This document shows, piece by piece, positions 1 through 8,706 of a stretch of DNA of 64,000 bases. The stretch comes from Erythrobacter sp. JK5. GTDB taxonomy: Bacteria; Pseudomonadota; Alphaproteobacteria; Sphingomonadales; Sphingomonadaceae. The stretch spans positions 62,001 through 126,000 of the forward strand of contig NZ_CP073577.1 in the NCBI RefSeq assembly GCF_018205975.1. The letters are read 5' to 3'. The notes below the pieces were generated by a model. The model was not told the DNA's origin. It saw only the letters and a list, made by a program, of their open reading frames with translations, and ran no database searches. How positions within the stretch are numbered: the first letter of the stretch is position 1; every line of letters begins with the position of its first letter. The translations under genes and the position numbers were made by a program.

Positions 1-823
1 TGCCTCCGCGCCGCAACGAAGCGACCGCAAGATCGGCGGAGGCCTGGCGCCCGACCGCTTCGATCGCCCAATCAACCCCGCCGTCCGAAAGGGCGAAGAT
101 CTGCTTGATCACATCGTCTGCCAGCGCATCGACGGTGTGCGTCGCACCGAGTGTTTCAGCCAGCGCACGCTTTTCCGGCAGCGGATCGGCGGCGATCACC
201 TTGCCCGCGCCGGCAATCTTGGCGGCGTTGATCGTCGCGAGGCCAACGCCTCCGCAGCCGACCACGAGCACCGTTTCGCCCGGCGTCACCTTGCAGGCAT
301 TGAAGATCGTGCCGGCACCGGTCGTCACCGCGCAGCCGATAACGGCCGCCCGGTCGAGCGGCATGTCCTTGTCGATCGCGACGCAGGCGTTTTCGTGGAT
401 CAGCATCTGTTCGGAAAGCGCCGAGAGGTTGAGCATCTGATTCACCGGTTCCCCGCCCGCACGCGTAATGCGCGGGGGATCGTCCTTGCCGCGCCGCGTC
501 GCTCCGCCAAGGCACAGCGCCATCCGGCCGGTGACGCAGAATTCGCACTGGCCGCAAAAGGCGCTCAGGCACGTGACGACATGGTCGCCCGGCTTGACTG
601 TCCGCACTTCCGAACCCACCGCACGCACCACGCCTGCCGCCTCGTGCCCCGGAATGCAGGGCAGGGGATGCGGATAGGCGCCGTCGATGAAGTGCAGGTC
701 CGAATGGCACAGCCCGCAGGCCTTGGTATCGATCAAGACCTCATGCGGGGCCGGATCGGAATACTCGACGTCTCCGATCACGAGCCCTTGGCCCGGGGTC
801 TCCAGGATTGCCGCTTTCGCCAT
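1..823 (-). CDS. Zinc-dependent alcohol dehydrogenase, MDR family (3' end outside window)
   Basis: Reading leftward from the ATG at 823, about 274 residues are visible before the window edge. The protein is a medium-chain zinc alcohol dehydrogenase that oxidises an alcohol with NAD(P). A GLCHSD segment near residue 37 and GHEAAG near 59 carry the catalytic-zinc ligands. A C-x2-C-x2-C-x7-C lobe near residue 96 is the structural-zinc site, and a GCGGVGL turn starts the nucleotide-binding fold. It lies 26 bases after the acyl-CoA dehydrogenase gene on the same strand, so both probably belong to one catabolic operon. The substrate cannot be read from the sequence; class III-like enzymes are the closest pattern. 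Only the C-terminal part is missing, through truncation by the window. Confidence 0.93.
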   Translation of the reverse strand, partial: MAKAAILETPGQGLVIGDVEYSDPAPHEVLIDTKACGLCHSDLHFIDGAYPHPLPCIPGHEAAGVVRAVGSEVRTVKPGDHVVTCLSAFCGQCEFCVTGRMALCLGGATRRGKDDPPRITRAGGEPVNQMLNLSALSEQMLIHENACVAIDKDMPLDRAAVIGCAVTTGAGTIFNACKVTPGETVLVVGCGGVGLATINAAKIAGAGKVIAADPLPEKRALAETLGATHTVDALADDVIKQIFALSDGGVDWAIEAVGRQASADLAVASLRRGG

Positions 824-849
824 GTTTGGCCTCTCCCCCTGGTGTGCGC

Positions 850-2187
850 CTAGCGCGCGACGCCCATGTCGCCCGAACTGAACGCGCCGCCATCGTTGGC
901 CGCGCGACCGGCACCGCCACGCAGGGCGTTGGCGGTCGGGCCTTCTTCGGGCACATGCTTGCCGAACTCCATCCGCGCGATCGAGCGGGCGTGGACTTCG
1001 TCGGGGCCATCGGCGAGCCGCAGCGTGCGCTGATGGGCATAGGCCGAAGCGAGGCCGTAATCCTCCGACACGCCGCCGCCGCCATGCGCCTGGATCGCAT
1101 CGTCGATGATCCGCAGCGCCATGTTGGGCGCCTGCACCTTGATCATCGCGATTTCCTGCTTGGCAGACTTGTTGCCGACCTTGTCCATCATGTCGGCCGC
1201 CTTGAGGCAAAGCAGGCGGGTCATGTCGATATCGATGCGGGCGCGCGCGACGCGCTCTTCCCAGACCGAATGCTTGTAGATCGGCTTGCCGAACGCCTCG
1301 CGCTCCTGCAGGCGGCGGCACATCTTGGCGAGCGCCTCTTCGGCGACGCCGATGGTACGCATGCAGTGGTGGATGCGGCCCGGGCCGAGGCGGCCCTGCG
1401 CGATCTCGAAGCCGCGTCCTTCGCCAAGCAGCATGTTGGTGACGGGGACGCGCACGTCCTTCATCTCGACCTCCATATGGCCGTGCGGCGCGTCGTCGTA
1501 TCCGAACACGGGCAGGTGACGGATGATGTTCACACCCGGCGTTTCGATCGGCATCAGCACCATCGATTGCTGCGCGTGGCGCTTGGCTTCGAAATCGGTC
1601 TTGCCCATCACGATCGCGACCTTGCAGCGCGGATCGCCGAGGCCCGAAGACCACCACTTGCGCCCGTTGATGACGTATTCGTCGCCATCGCGCTCGATCC
1701 GGGTCTCGATATTGGTCGCGTCGGACGAGGCGGTGTAGGGCTCGGTCATCAGGAAGGCGCTGCGGATCTCGCCGTTCATCAGCGGTTTGAGCCATTCTTC
1801 CTTCTGTTCGCGCGTGCCGTAGCGGTGAAACACTTCCATGTTGCCGGTGTCCGGAGCGGAGCAGTTGAACACCTCGCTGGCCCAGCCGATCCGGCCCATT
1901 TCCTCGGCACACAGCGCGTATTCGAGGTTGGTCAGGCCCGGCCCGTCGAATTCGAACGTGTCGTCGACATGGTGGTGGCTGTCATTGCGCGGCGGCATGA
2001 ACAGGTTCCAGATGCCCGCTTCCTTGGCGAGCTTCTTCTTGTCCTCGATGATCTGGATGACCTTCCAGCGATCGCCCTCGGCGTCCTGAGACTTGTAGGT
2101 GTCCATGTTGGGGCGGACATGCGCTTCGATGAAGTCGCGCACGCGGTCGCGCCAATAGGCCTGGCGTTCTGTGGGTTCGAAATCCAT
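850..2187 (-). CDS. Acyl-CoA dehydrogenase family protein (ACAD10/11-like)
   Basis: A 445-residue flavoprotein that introduces an alpha,beta double bond into an acyl-CoA. The chosen ATG at 2187 follows a clear GAGAGGA ribosome site; an earlier in-frame ATG at 2253 would add 22 unlike residues and has no such site. The middle of the protein has the FAD-binding pattern of the family (FLMTEP, then the RKWWSSG strand). The end has [11 protein letters not shown] followed by the ADGPDEVH motif typical of ACAD10/11-like enzymes. The MFS gene lies upstream on the same strand with a 95-base gap, and the alcohol dehydrogenase follows downstream. The chain length or structure of the substrate is not evident. 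Confidence 0.93.
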   Translation of the reverse strand: MDFEPTERQAYWRDRVRDFIEAHVRPNMDTYKSQDAEGDRWKVIQIIEDKKKLAKEAGIWNLFMPPRNDSHHHVDDTFEFDGPGLTNLEYALCAEEMGRIGWASEVFNCSAPDTGNMEVFHRYGTREQKEEWLKPLMNGEIRSAFLMTEPYTASSDATNIETRIERDGDEYVINGRKWWSSGLGDPRCKVAIVMGKTDFEAKRHAQQSMVLMPIETPGVNIIRHLPVFGYDDAPHGHMEVEMKDVRVPVTNMLLGEGRGFEIAQGRLGPGRIHHCMRTIGVAEEALAKMCRRLQEREAFGKPIYKHSVWEERVARARIDIDMTRLLCLKAADMMDKVGNKSAKQEIAMIKVQAPNMALRIIDDAIQAHGGGGVSEDYGLASAYAHQRTLRLADGPDEVHARSIARMEFGKHVPEEGPTANALRGGAGRAANDGGAFSSGDMGVAR

Positions 2188-2282
2188 GGGGGCGTTCCTC
2201 TCGTCGGTCCTGAATTGCAATCGAATCTGTTGCGCGCGACCGTGGCAGAGCACGGATGGCGCGCCAAGCTCTCATTTGTGCG

Positions 2283-3746
2283 CTAGCCCATGCCCGGAGC
2301 ATGCGTTTCGGCTGCCAGGGCGGCGGCACGCGCGGCGATGCGAGCTTCGTGGTCTTCGCGGCTGATCGGAAAGCGACCGAGCCAGTAGGCGGCGATCAGT
2401 GCGAGGACGACGACCGCAATTCCGAAGGTAACGATCATGGTCGCCAGGACCTCGAACGGAACGGTTGCGGGATCGGCTCCCGTTTCGAGTTGCGAAAAAG
2501 CGATGATCTGCCCCGTCAGCGCCGCGCCCAGCCCGGTCGCGCATTTCTGCACCAGCCAGTTGCCCGAGTAGAACGCCGCTTCCGCCCGACGACCCGTGCG
2601 ATCCTCGAACGCTTCGACGATTTCCGCGATCATGGACGATGCCGAGATCATGATGACCACCCCGAACATGTTCGAAAAGATCGTGAACCCGAAATACAGC
2701 GCGGTCGATGCAATCGTCCCGGTAGCGGGCCAGAAGCCGAGCACGAACATCGCGTAGGGTGCCAGCCCGATGACGAGCGCGGCGATTGCGCTGATTGCGG
2801 CGCTCTTCGGCTTGCCGAACCGGTGATGCATCGGTCCGACGATCAGAAACATGCCGATCACCGAAATCGCCAGTACTAAGGGGTATGCGGTCAGACCGTT
2901 GAGCCATTCGGGTGCCCGCTCAAATGTGACGCTGTCCAGCCGCCACACGAAGATGTTGAGATAGTTCGAGATCGAAAACGTCATTCCCTGGCTGATGTAG
3001 GCGGCGAGCCCACCGGCGGCGAAAACCAGAAATGCCTTTTCGCTGAAGGCTTCGTAGATTTCCGCGAAGGCATCCTTCAGATTGAACGGCGGGGGTTTAG
3101 TATCGGGCAGATGAGCCACGATGTGATGCTGCCCGATCGCCGAACCGAGCACAGCGATCGCCATCAGGATCGCGCCGAACGTACCGAACGCGGGATAGCC
3201 TTCTTGCTGGAGCAACCCGTTCTCGCCCGGCATGAAGACCGTATAGGCCAGCACCATCATCAGGATACCGCCCATCCAGCCCGAAAGGTAGCGATAGCGG
3301 AACAGCGTGGTGCGTTCGTGATAGTCGGATGTCAGTTCCGGGACGAGGCTGACCGATGGCACTTCGCAGGCGGACAGCAGGACGCGCACTGCGACCATAA
3401 TGCCGAGCAAGCCGAGGGCAGTGGGTGCCTCTCCGCCCGGAGGAGACCACAGAACGACCCATGCGAACGCCAGTGGAATGGGCGCGGCGTAGAGCCACGG
3501 CAATCGTCGGCCCCAGCGCGTGTAGGTCCGGTCAGACATGTATCCGATGATGGGATCGACGAATGCATCGATCAGCAGTGCCGCAAGCAGGATCAGGCCG
3601 ACGAGCCCTGCATCCATCCCGAGTACCTGGCTGTAATAGAACAGCAGGAAGAACAGAAAGCCGCCATCCTTCACGCCGAAAGCCACGGCTCCGAAGCCGT
3701 GAATCAGTTTGAGGCGCATCGGCAGTTTGCCCTCGATACGGCTCAT
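2283..3746 (-). CDS. MFS transporter, GPH (glycoside/cation symporter) type
   Basis: A 487-residue inner-membrane carrier with about twelve hydrophobic segments. The N-terminus (FGAVAFGVKDGGFLFFLLFY) and the SDRTYTRWGRRLPW loop after helix 2 are characteristic of the GPH branch, whose members take up sugars or other solutes with a cation. Many alphaproteobacterial members sit in catabolic operons like this one, so the substrate may not be a sugar. The start at 3746 gives the usual short N-terminus; a second ATG ten codons later is possible. It is divergent from the acyl-CoA dehydrogenase at 3960 across 213 bases that should hold both promoters. Confidence 0.88.
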   Translation of the reverse strand: MSRIEGKLPMRLKLIHGFGAVAFGVKDGGFLFFLLFYYSQVLGMDAGLVGLILLAALLIDAFVDPIIGYMSDRTYTRWGRRLPWLYAAPIPLAFAWVVLWSPPGGEAPTALGLLGIMVAVRVLLSACEVPSVSLVPELTSDYHERTTLFRYRYLSGWMGGILMMVLAYTVFMPGENGLLQQEGYPAFGTFGAILMAIAVLGSAIGQHHIVAHLPDTKPPPFNLKDAFAEIYEAFSEKAFLVFAAGGLAAYISQGMTFSISNYLNIFVWRLDSVTFERAPEWLNGLTAYPLVLAISVIGMFLIVGPMHHRFGKPKSAAISAIAALVIGLAPYAMFVLGFWPATGTIASTALYFGFTIFSNMFGVVIMISASSMIAEIVEAFEDRTGRRAEAAFYSGNWLVQKCATGLGAALTGQIIAFSQLETGADPATVPFEVLATMIVTFGIAVVVLALIAAYWLGRFPISREDHEARIAARAAALAAETHAPGMG

Positions 3747-3959
3747 AGGGCGTGACCGTGAATGACCACGCCAGCATCGAATCCCGGCACAAATCTCTCC
3801 TCAGCTCCCGTCCCGAACGTAAACGGCGAACGTTTCGCGTCAACGGAAACCGGGTGACGCTACGGAACGCTGCGCTCGTATTTCTGCGCTTGCAGGCACC
3901 CCGACTCATCCCATAACGTGAACGTCAAGTGGGAGCTTATCGAGAGGAGAGTCGGCATT

Positions 3960-5153
3960 ATGTCCGATCTGGAAACATTCCGCACTGAAACCCGCGCGTG
4001 GCTGGAAGCGAATTGCCCGCCCGAGATGCGCGAGCCGGTGCGCGACGAGGAAGACGTCTACTGGGGCGGCCGCAACGCCAGCTTCAAGAGCGACGCCCAA
4101 AAGGCATGGTTCGAAGCCTGCCTCGCCAAGGGCTACACCGTCCCGGCCTGGCCCAAGGATTATGGCGGCGCAGGCCTGAACCCGGCCGAAGCCAAGGTGC
4201 TGCGGCAGGAAATGAGCCGCATCAATGCGCGCCCGCCGCTGTCGAGCTTCGGCATCTGGATGCTCGGCCCCGCGCTGCTGCATTTCGGCACCGAAGGCCA
4301 GAAGCAGCGCTTCCTGAACGAAATCGCGCGCGGCGAAATCCGCTGGTGCCAGGGCTATTCCGAACCGGGTTCGGGGAGCGATCTCGTCTCGCTTCAGACC
4401 TACGGCGAGGACAAGGGCGATCACTGGGTGGTCAACGGCCAGAAGGTGTGGACCTCTTACGCCGACAAGTGCGACTGGATCTTCTGCCTCGTCCGCACCG
4501 ACAAGACCAACAAGTACCAGGGCATCACCTTCATGCTGTTCGACATGGCGAGCGAAGGCGTGTCGACCAAGCCGATCAAGCTGATAAGCGGCAATTCGCC
4601 GTTCTGCGAGACCTTCATGGAAGACGTCTCGGTGCCAAAGTCCTACGGTGAGGATGTTCCGGCCTATGTCGGTGAGATCAATCGCGGCTGGGACGTTGCC
4701 AAATATCTGCTCGGTCATGAGCGCGAGATGATCTCGGGCGCGGGCGGCGGCGATCGCACTGCGGCAATCGGTGCGGCGATGAAGCGTCACGCAGCAAAAG
4801 CCGGCGACGAGATCGACCCGGTGCTGCGTGCCGAGCTCGCGATGTTCGATGTCGACGCTCTGGCTTATGCCGCAATGGGCGAGAAGTTCCTCGACGAGAT
4901 CAAGGTCGGCAAGGCGCATCCCGCTCAACCGAACATGATGAAATATGTCGGGACCGAGCTCAACAAGCGCCGCCACGAGCTGATGATGGCAACCGGAGGT
5001 TCGCGCGCGCTCGAATGGGAAAGCGACGAAACCGATGGTGGCAAGCCCTCGCGCAACTGGCTGCGGACCAAGGCGAACTCGATCGAGGGCGGAACGTCGG
5101 AAGTCATGCTCAACGTGATCTCGAAGCGCATTCTCGACCTGCCGGGATCGTAA
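3960..5153 (+). CDS. Acyl-CoA dehydrogenase, probable subunit of a heteromeric pair
   Basis: A 397-residue acyl-CoA dehydrogenase. The ATG at 3960 is preceded by GAGAGGAG at a good distance, while the earlier ATG at 3918 lacks one. The YSEPGSGSD and VNGQKVWTS segments are the flavin and substrate region, and the C-terminal EGGTSEV motif carries the expected catalytic glutamate. The next gene encodes a shorter, divergent acyl-CoA dehydrogenase with which it may form a heterotetramer, as in adjacent FadE pairs of steroid side-chain breakdown. The pairing is an inference from gene order and family pattern. A palindromic repeat of about 83 bases separates the two genes. Confidence 0.93.
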   Translation: MSDLETFRTETRAWLEANCPPEMREPVRDEEDVYWGGRNASFKSDAQKAWFEACLAKGYTVPAWPKDYGGAGLNPAEAKVLRQEMSRINARPPLSSFGIWMLGPALLHFGTEGQKQRFLNEIARGEIRWCQGYSEPGSGSDLVSLQTYGEDKGDHWVVNGQKVWTSYADKCDWIFCLVRTDKTNKYQGITFMLFDMASEGVSTKPIKLISGNSPFCETFMEDVSVPKSYGEDVPAYVGEINRGWDVAKYLLGHEREMISGAGGGDRTAAIGAAMKRHAAKAGDEIDPVLRAELAMFDVDALAYAAMGEKFLDEIKVGKAHPAQPNMMKYVGTELNKRRHELMMATGGSRALEWESDETDGGKPSRNWLRTKANSIEGGTSEVMLNVISKRILDLPGS

Positions 5154-5171
5154 CAAATACAAAAGAAACCC

Positions 5172-5254
5172 TCGTCACCCCGGCGGAAGCTGGGGTCTAG
5201 AGCCACCAGCCCAGCGCCTGGCTGTCTGAGATCCCAGCTTTCGCTGGGATGACG
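5172..5254. repeat. Palindromic intergenic repeat (type R2)
   Basis: Two inverted arms face each other across the gap between the acyl-CoA dehydrogenase genes. The left arm begins TCGTCACCCCGGCGGAAGC and the right arm ends GCTTTCGCTGGGATGACGA. Each arm also folds on itself. It resembles REP-like elements common in alphaproteobacterial intergenic DNA. No second copy was recognised in this window. Confidence 0.75.
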
Positions 5255-5276
5255 AGATGGGAGAGGAAAAGAGCCA

Positions 5277-6416
5277 ATGCCCCTTTATCACGACGACGAT
5301 CAGGCCATGCTGGCCGACACGGCCACCAGCTTCATGGCCGAAGAAGGCAGCATTGCGAAACAGCTGCGCCACTGGCGCGATCGCGATTGCAAGGACGGTT
5401 TTGGCCACGAGCTGTGGAAGCAGATGGCCGAAATGGGCTTTACCGGGATGCTGGTGGGCGAGGATGATGGCGGGCTCGGCATGGGCCATGTCGAAGCCGG
5501 GATCGTACTCGAGGAAATCGGGCGCAACCTTACCCCGTCTCCGTTCCTGACTTCGTCGGTGCTGGCCGCGACCGCGCTCAAGCATGGCAGCAACGATCTC
5601 AAGGGTCGCTACCTGCCGGGCCTGATCGAGGGTGAAAGCGTGTTCGCCGTCGCGATCGACGAAACCGCCAAGCACCGCCCAAGCCGCATCGCCTGCCGGG
5701 CCGAAAAGTCTGGCAACGGGTTCAAGCTGACCGGCTCGAAGAGCTTCGTCATCCACGGCGCGAGTGCGGACATGATCGTGGTGGCGGCGCGCACCAGCGG
5801 TTCGGACGAGGACGCGGACGGGATCACGCTATTCGCCGTGCCGAAGGACGCCGCGAATATGAGCCATAACGCGGTGCGCCTCGTCGACAGCTCGGTCGCA
5901 ACGCACACCAAGTTCGACGGGGTCGAACTCGATGGCGACGCGGTGATCGGCGAGGTCGATGGCGGTCGCGAAATTCTCAACGCTGTCCTCACCGCAGGCC
6001 GGGTCGGCGCTGCCGCCGAAGGCGTTGGCGTCGCGCGGGGCGCGATGGACATGACCATCGATTACCTCAAGCAGCGCAAACAGTTCGGCAAGCTGATCGG
6101 CGAATTCCAGGCGTTGCAGCACCGCGCCAGCCACCTCTATTCCGAAGTCGAGATCGCCCGCGCTGTCGTGATCAAGACCCAGCAGCTGCTCGACGGCGGC
6201 AGCGAACAGGCTGAACTGATGAGCTCGGTCGCCAAGGCCAAGGTCGCCAAGGCCGCCGGCCTTGCGGTCAAGGAAGGCGTGCAGATGCATGGCGGCATCG
6301 GCATGACCGACGAATACGATATCGGCCTCTACATGAAACGCGACCGGGCGCTGCAGGAATTCCTCGGCGATGCGTATTTCCACGCCAACCGGGTCGCCGA
6401 AATGAGCGGGTATTGA
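5277..6416 (+). CDS. Acyl-CoA dehydrogenase, second member of the pair
   Basis: A 379-residue acyl-CoA dehydrogenase homologue. GAGAGGAAAAG precedes the ATG at 5277. The C-terminal region reads MHGGIGMTDEYDIGLYMKR and lacks the EGGTSEV-type glutamate motif of its neighbour. This is what one expects of the non-catalytic or differently catalytic partner in heteromeric acyl-CoA dehydrogenases. It is followed by an SDR gene after only two bases, so the three genes form one transcription unit. Function in degradation of a fatty acid or polycyclic acyl-CoA is inferred from context. Confidence 0.92.
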   Translation: MPLYHDDDQAMLADTATSFMAEEGSIAKQLRHWRDRDCKDGFGHELWKQMAEMGFTGMLVGEDDGGLGMGHVEAGIVLEEIGRNLTPSPFLTSSVLAATALKHGSNDLKGRYLPGLIEGESVFAVAIDETAKHRPSRIACRAEKSGNGFKLTGSKSFVIHGASADMIVVAARTSGSDEDADGITLFAVPKDAANMSHNAVRLVDSSVATHTKFDGVELDGDAVIGEVDGGREILNAVLTAGRVGAAAEGVGVARGAMDMTIDYLKQRKQFGKLIGEFQALQHRASHLYSEVEIARAVVIKTQQLLDGGSEQAELMSSVAKAKVAKAAGLAVKEGVQMHGGIGMTDEYDIGLYMKRDRALQEFLGDAYFHANRVAEMSGY

Positions 6417-6418
6417 TC

Positions 6419-7225
6419 ATGGACCTTCAATCGCTCTTCAGCCTCGATGGCCGCGTCGCCCTCGTCACCGGCGGTTCGCGCGGGATCGGCAAGATGTTCG
6501 TCGAGGGCCTGCTCGCGGCCGGTTGCGCCAGAGTCTACATCTCGGCCCGCAAGGTCGAGCAGATGGACGAGACCATCGCCGAGTTCGGAGAGGACAAGGT
6601 AATCGGCATCCCCGCCGACCTGTCGCAGATGGAGGGTATCCAGCATCTCGCCGACGAGATGGCGAAGCGCGAGAAAAAGCTCGACATCCTGATCAACAAT
6701 GCCGGGGCCGCATGGGGCCAGCCCTATCTCGAATTCAACGAGGCCGGCTGGCACCGGACCATGGACCTCAACGTCAAGACGCCGTTCTTCCTCACCCAGA
6801 AGCTGCACGACCTGCTGGTCGCGGCGGGCAAGGGCGACCACCCGGCCAAGGTGATCCACGTCTCCTCGATCGACGGGCAGCGGATCAATCCGTGGGAAAC
6901 CTACGCCTACCAGGCATCGAAGGCGGGTGTGATCCAGCTGACCCGGCGAATGGCCGCGCGGCTGATCCAGGACAATATCGTCGTCACCACCATCGCGCCG
7001 GGCGCGTTTGCCAGCGAGATGAACAAGGCTGCCAAGAACGCGCCCGACGCCAGCGCTTCGATGATCCCCGCCAAGCGGATCGGCTCGGCCGAGGACATGG
7101 CAGCGGCTGCGATCTACCTGTGCAGCCGCGCGGGGGATTATGTCGTCGGCGAAACGCTCACCGTGGATGGCGGGGTGGTCAATGCCGCGCTGCCCAACAT
7201 GTTCAACGATCCCTCCGGCGGCTGA
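6419..7225 (+). CDS. Short-chain dehydrogenase/reductase
   Basis: A 268-residue classical SDR that oxidises or reduces a hydroxyl/keto group with NAD(P). All family marks are present: TGGSRGIG at the cofactor loop, NNAG in the core strand, VSS as the catalytic serine strand, and a Y-x3-K motif (YQASK). A C-terminal GETLTVDGG strand closes the fold. The ATG at 6419 lies two bases after the preceding stop; an upstream TTG at 6413 would overlap it. It probably acts on the product of the acyl-CoA dehydrogenase pair, for example as a 3-hydroxyacyl-CoA dehydrogenase, but this is not proven by sequence. Confidence 0.9.
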   Translation: MDLQSLFSLDGRVALVTGGSRGIGKMFVEGLLAAGCARVYISARKVEQMDETIAEFGEDKVIGIPADLSQMEGIQHLADEMAKREKKLDILINNAGAAWGQPYLEFNEAGWHRTMDLNVKTPFFLTQKLHDLLVAAGKGDHPAKVIHVSSIDGQRINPWETYAYQASKAGVIQLTRRMAARLIQDNIVVTTIAPGAFASEMNKAAKNAPDASASMIPAKRIGSAEDMAAAAIYLCSRAGDYVVGETLTVDGGVVNAALPNMFNDPSGG

Positions 7226-7241
7226 GTCTCTCCCGCATGGG

Positions 7242-7268
7242 CTGGCACTCTCGCAGCGAGAGTGCCAG
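7242..7268. promoter_or_regulatory. CIRCE-like inverted repeat
   Basis: CTGGCACTC and GAGTGCCAG are separated by exactly nine bases (7251-7259). The core GCACTC-N9-GAGTGC has the half-sites and spacing of the HrcA operator CIRCE. It lies between the SDR stop and usg. The spacer also pairs, so the element could equally be a transcript-ending hairpin, though no T tract follows. Confidence 0.45.
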
Positions 7269-7366
7269 ATTATCCTGTTGAATCAGGGCTTTGACAATAT
7301 TGACCGCGTTTAAGCGTTTTGACAGCTTTTCCATGGTTTCATGATCGTTGAAGGAGCGAAGCGTTT

Positions 7367-7636
7367 ATGGCGGATCGTGATTTCGAACTTCAGCTGAAGG
7401 GCTACGGCCTGCTGACGGCGGAAATCTTCTACTTCCTGCCGGACTACCCGTCGCTGTTGCAACAGTATGTCTGGCAGGAATACGACGAAGCACCTGATTA
7501 CCCGGTTCTTTTCGGGTTTCTCGATCACTGGCGGCGTGAAATCGAGGCGGCGATCCACTCGGTCCGCATCGCGCACGACCGCTCGCTCGGAGCGCGAGAA
7601 ATCCGCAAGGTCGATGGAGTGTTCACGCTGCAGTAG
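7367..7636 (+). CDS. usg: Usg family protein
   Basis: An 89-residue cytoplasmic protein that matches the small Usg family, known from the DNA next to trpF in Caulobacter and other alphaproteobacteria. Family-like stretches include GYGLLTAEIFYFLPD near the start and VWQEYDEAPDYPVL in the middle. Its biochemical role is unknown. AAGGAG lies about ten bases before the ATG. No trp gene is adjacent here. A 7-bp hairpin directly follows the stop. Confidence 0.85.
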   Translation: MADRDFELQLKGYGLLTAEIFYFLPDYPSLLQQYVWQEYDEAPDYPVLFGFLDHWRREIEAAIHSVRIAHDRSLGAREIRKVDGVFTLQ

Positions 7637-7654
7637 CGGCAGAAGCCCTGCCGC
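7636..7654 (+). terminator. Hairpin after usg
   Basis: GCGGCAG and CTGCCGC flank a five-base loop beginning at the last base of the usg stop codon. No T run follows, so termination strength is uncertain. Confidence 0.4.
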
Positions 7655-7774
7655 AGCGGTTCACGCCGCGTTGATCGGACATCGCCGAACTGATATCCGT
7701 TCGGCTATCGGGCGCAGAACATGTGCGGAGCCTCAAACAGGGCCCGTCGTTTTGGCGCGAGAGGCCCGATCGAC

Positions 7775-8566
7775 ATGCCATTCACCTTCACACCCGGCAA
7801 CATCATCGTGGACGAGACGTCCGATTTCGCGGCGCGCGCGCACAGCGGATCGGGCACGGGCAACTGGCCGGACAGCCGCCAATGGCTCGACGCAATGCGA
7901 TCGCTGCTGAATCTCGCGAACCGGAGCGTCGGTGCGAGCCAAAGCGTCGGCCATATTCTCCTTCGGCAGATCCAGCGGCATCGACCGGCAAACCACGAAG
8001 TGCGAATAGTCCGCAGCCCGGCAACGAGCTTTGAGGTCTGGACCGATGGCCCGATCCAAACGTCGACCCGGCCACCGCGATGGACGACCTACGTTACCTT
8101 CTCGCCGCACTCGGCCCGGACGCAAGGGATACCCCTGGGACCGAACGACAATGGCGTGTCGATCCTGGTTCACGAACTGACGCATGTGTACATGAACATG
8201 AACGGCGTGGGTGGGGTGCAAAGGCGGCGCGACGGAAGTCTGTCGGAAGTCGGTGCCTACGGCACGTCGGCCTATCCCAACCACAACGAATTCTGCGCCA
8301 CGACGGTCCAGAACATGCACCTGTCCCAGCACGGGGTGGTCCTGATGGACGGCTATGGTGACACGGCCGACGATCCGCACATCGAATCGACGCCGGCGCA
8401 GACCAGCAGGCTCAGCAGCATGGGCAGGAGTGCGGTGACGCAATTCGACCGGGCCGGGTTTCTGGCCGCCAATCGCGTGCCGCTGGATTTCCTGCGGCGC
8501 AGGCTGCCGGACTTCACCCGGGCGCTCGGCCGACTGCCGATCCAGTTCAATCCGTTCGCGCCGTAG
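7775..8566 (+). CDS. M91-like zinc metallopeptidase (effector-type)
   Basis: A 263-residue protein with the zinc-protease motif HELTH at residues 133-137. It is followed by a methionine/asparagine-rich turn (VYMNMNG) and, about 36 residues further on, a PNHNEF segment. This spacing resembles the M91 family, whose best known member is the type III effector NleD. The start at 7775 is preferred because GAGAGG precedes it; an ATG at 7721 would add 18 residues. No signal peptide or membrane helix is seen. It stands alone between usg and the oppositely oriented gmk. The family call is from motif pattern, and the target is unknown. Confidence 0.6.
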   Translation: MPFTFTPGNIIVDETSDFAARAHSGSGTGNWPDSRQWLDAMRSLLNLANRSVGASQSVGHILLRQIQRHRPANHEVRIVRSPATSFEVWTDGPIQTSTRPPRWTTYVTFSPHSARTQGIPLGPNDNGVSILVHELTHVYMNMNGVGGVQRRRDGSLSEVGAYGTSAYPNHNEFCATTVQNMHLSQHGVVLMDGYGDTADDPHIESTPAQTSRLSSMGRSAVTQFDRAGFLAANRVPLDFLRRRLPDFTRALGRLPIQFNPFAP

Positions 8567-8706
8567 GATCTGTTTCTCTCGGGACGAGAGCCGTACGGTC
8601 GAGAAAACCGCGCCAGAGCGTTCGGGAGTGTTTCGGGGTGGGGGGCAGCGAATTTCGCAAGACTTTACCTGCCCCAGGCCCTGCCTCAGGGGCGTTACGC
8701 TCGCCT

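Noticed and set aside
808-2286. 492-codon frame antisense to the acyl-CoA dehydrogenase
   Set aside because: High GC makes long antisense frames common; the minus-strand frame carries all acyl-CoA dehydrogenase motifs and a ribosome site.
3906-5162. 418-codon frame antisense to the acyl-CoA dehydrogenase at 3960
   Set aside because: No family pattern; the plus-strand frame has the full enzyme and a strong ribosome site.
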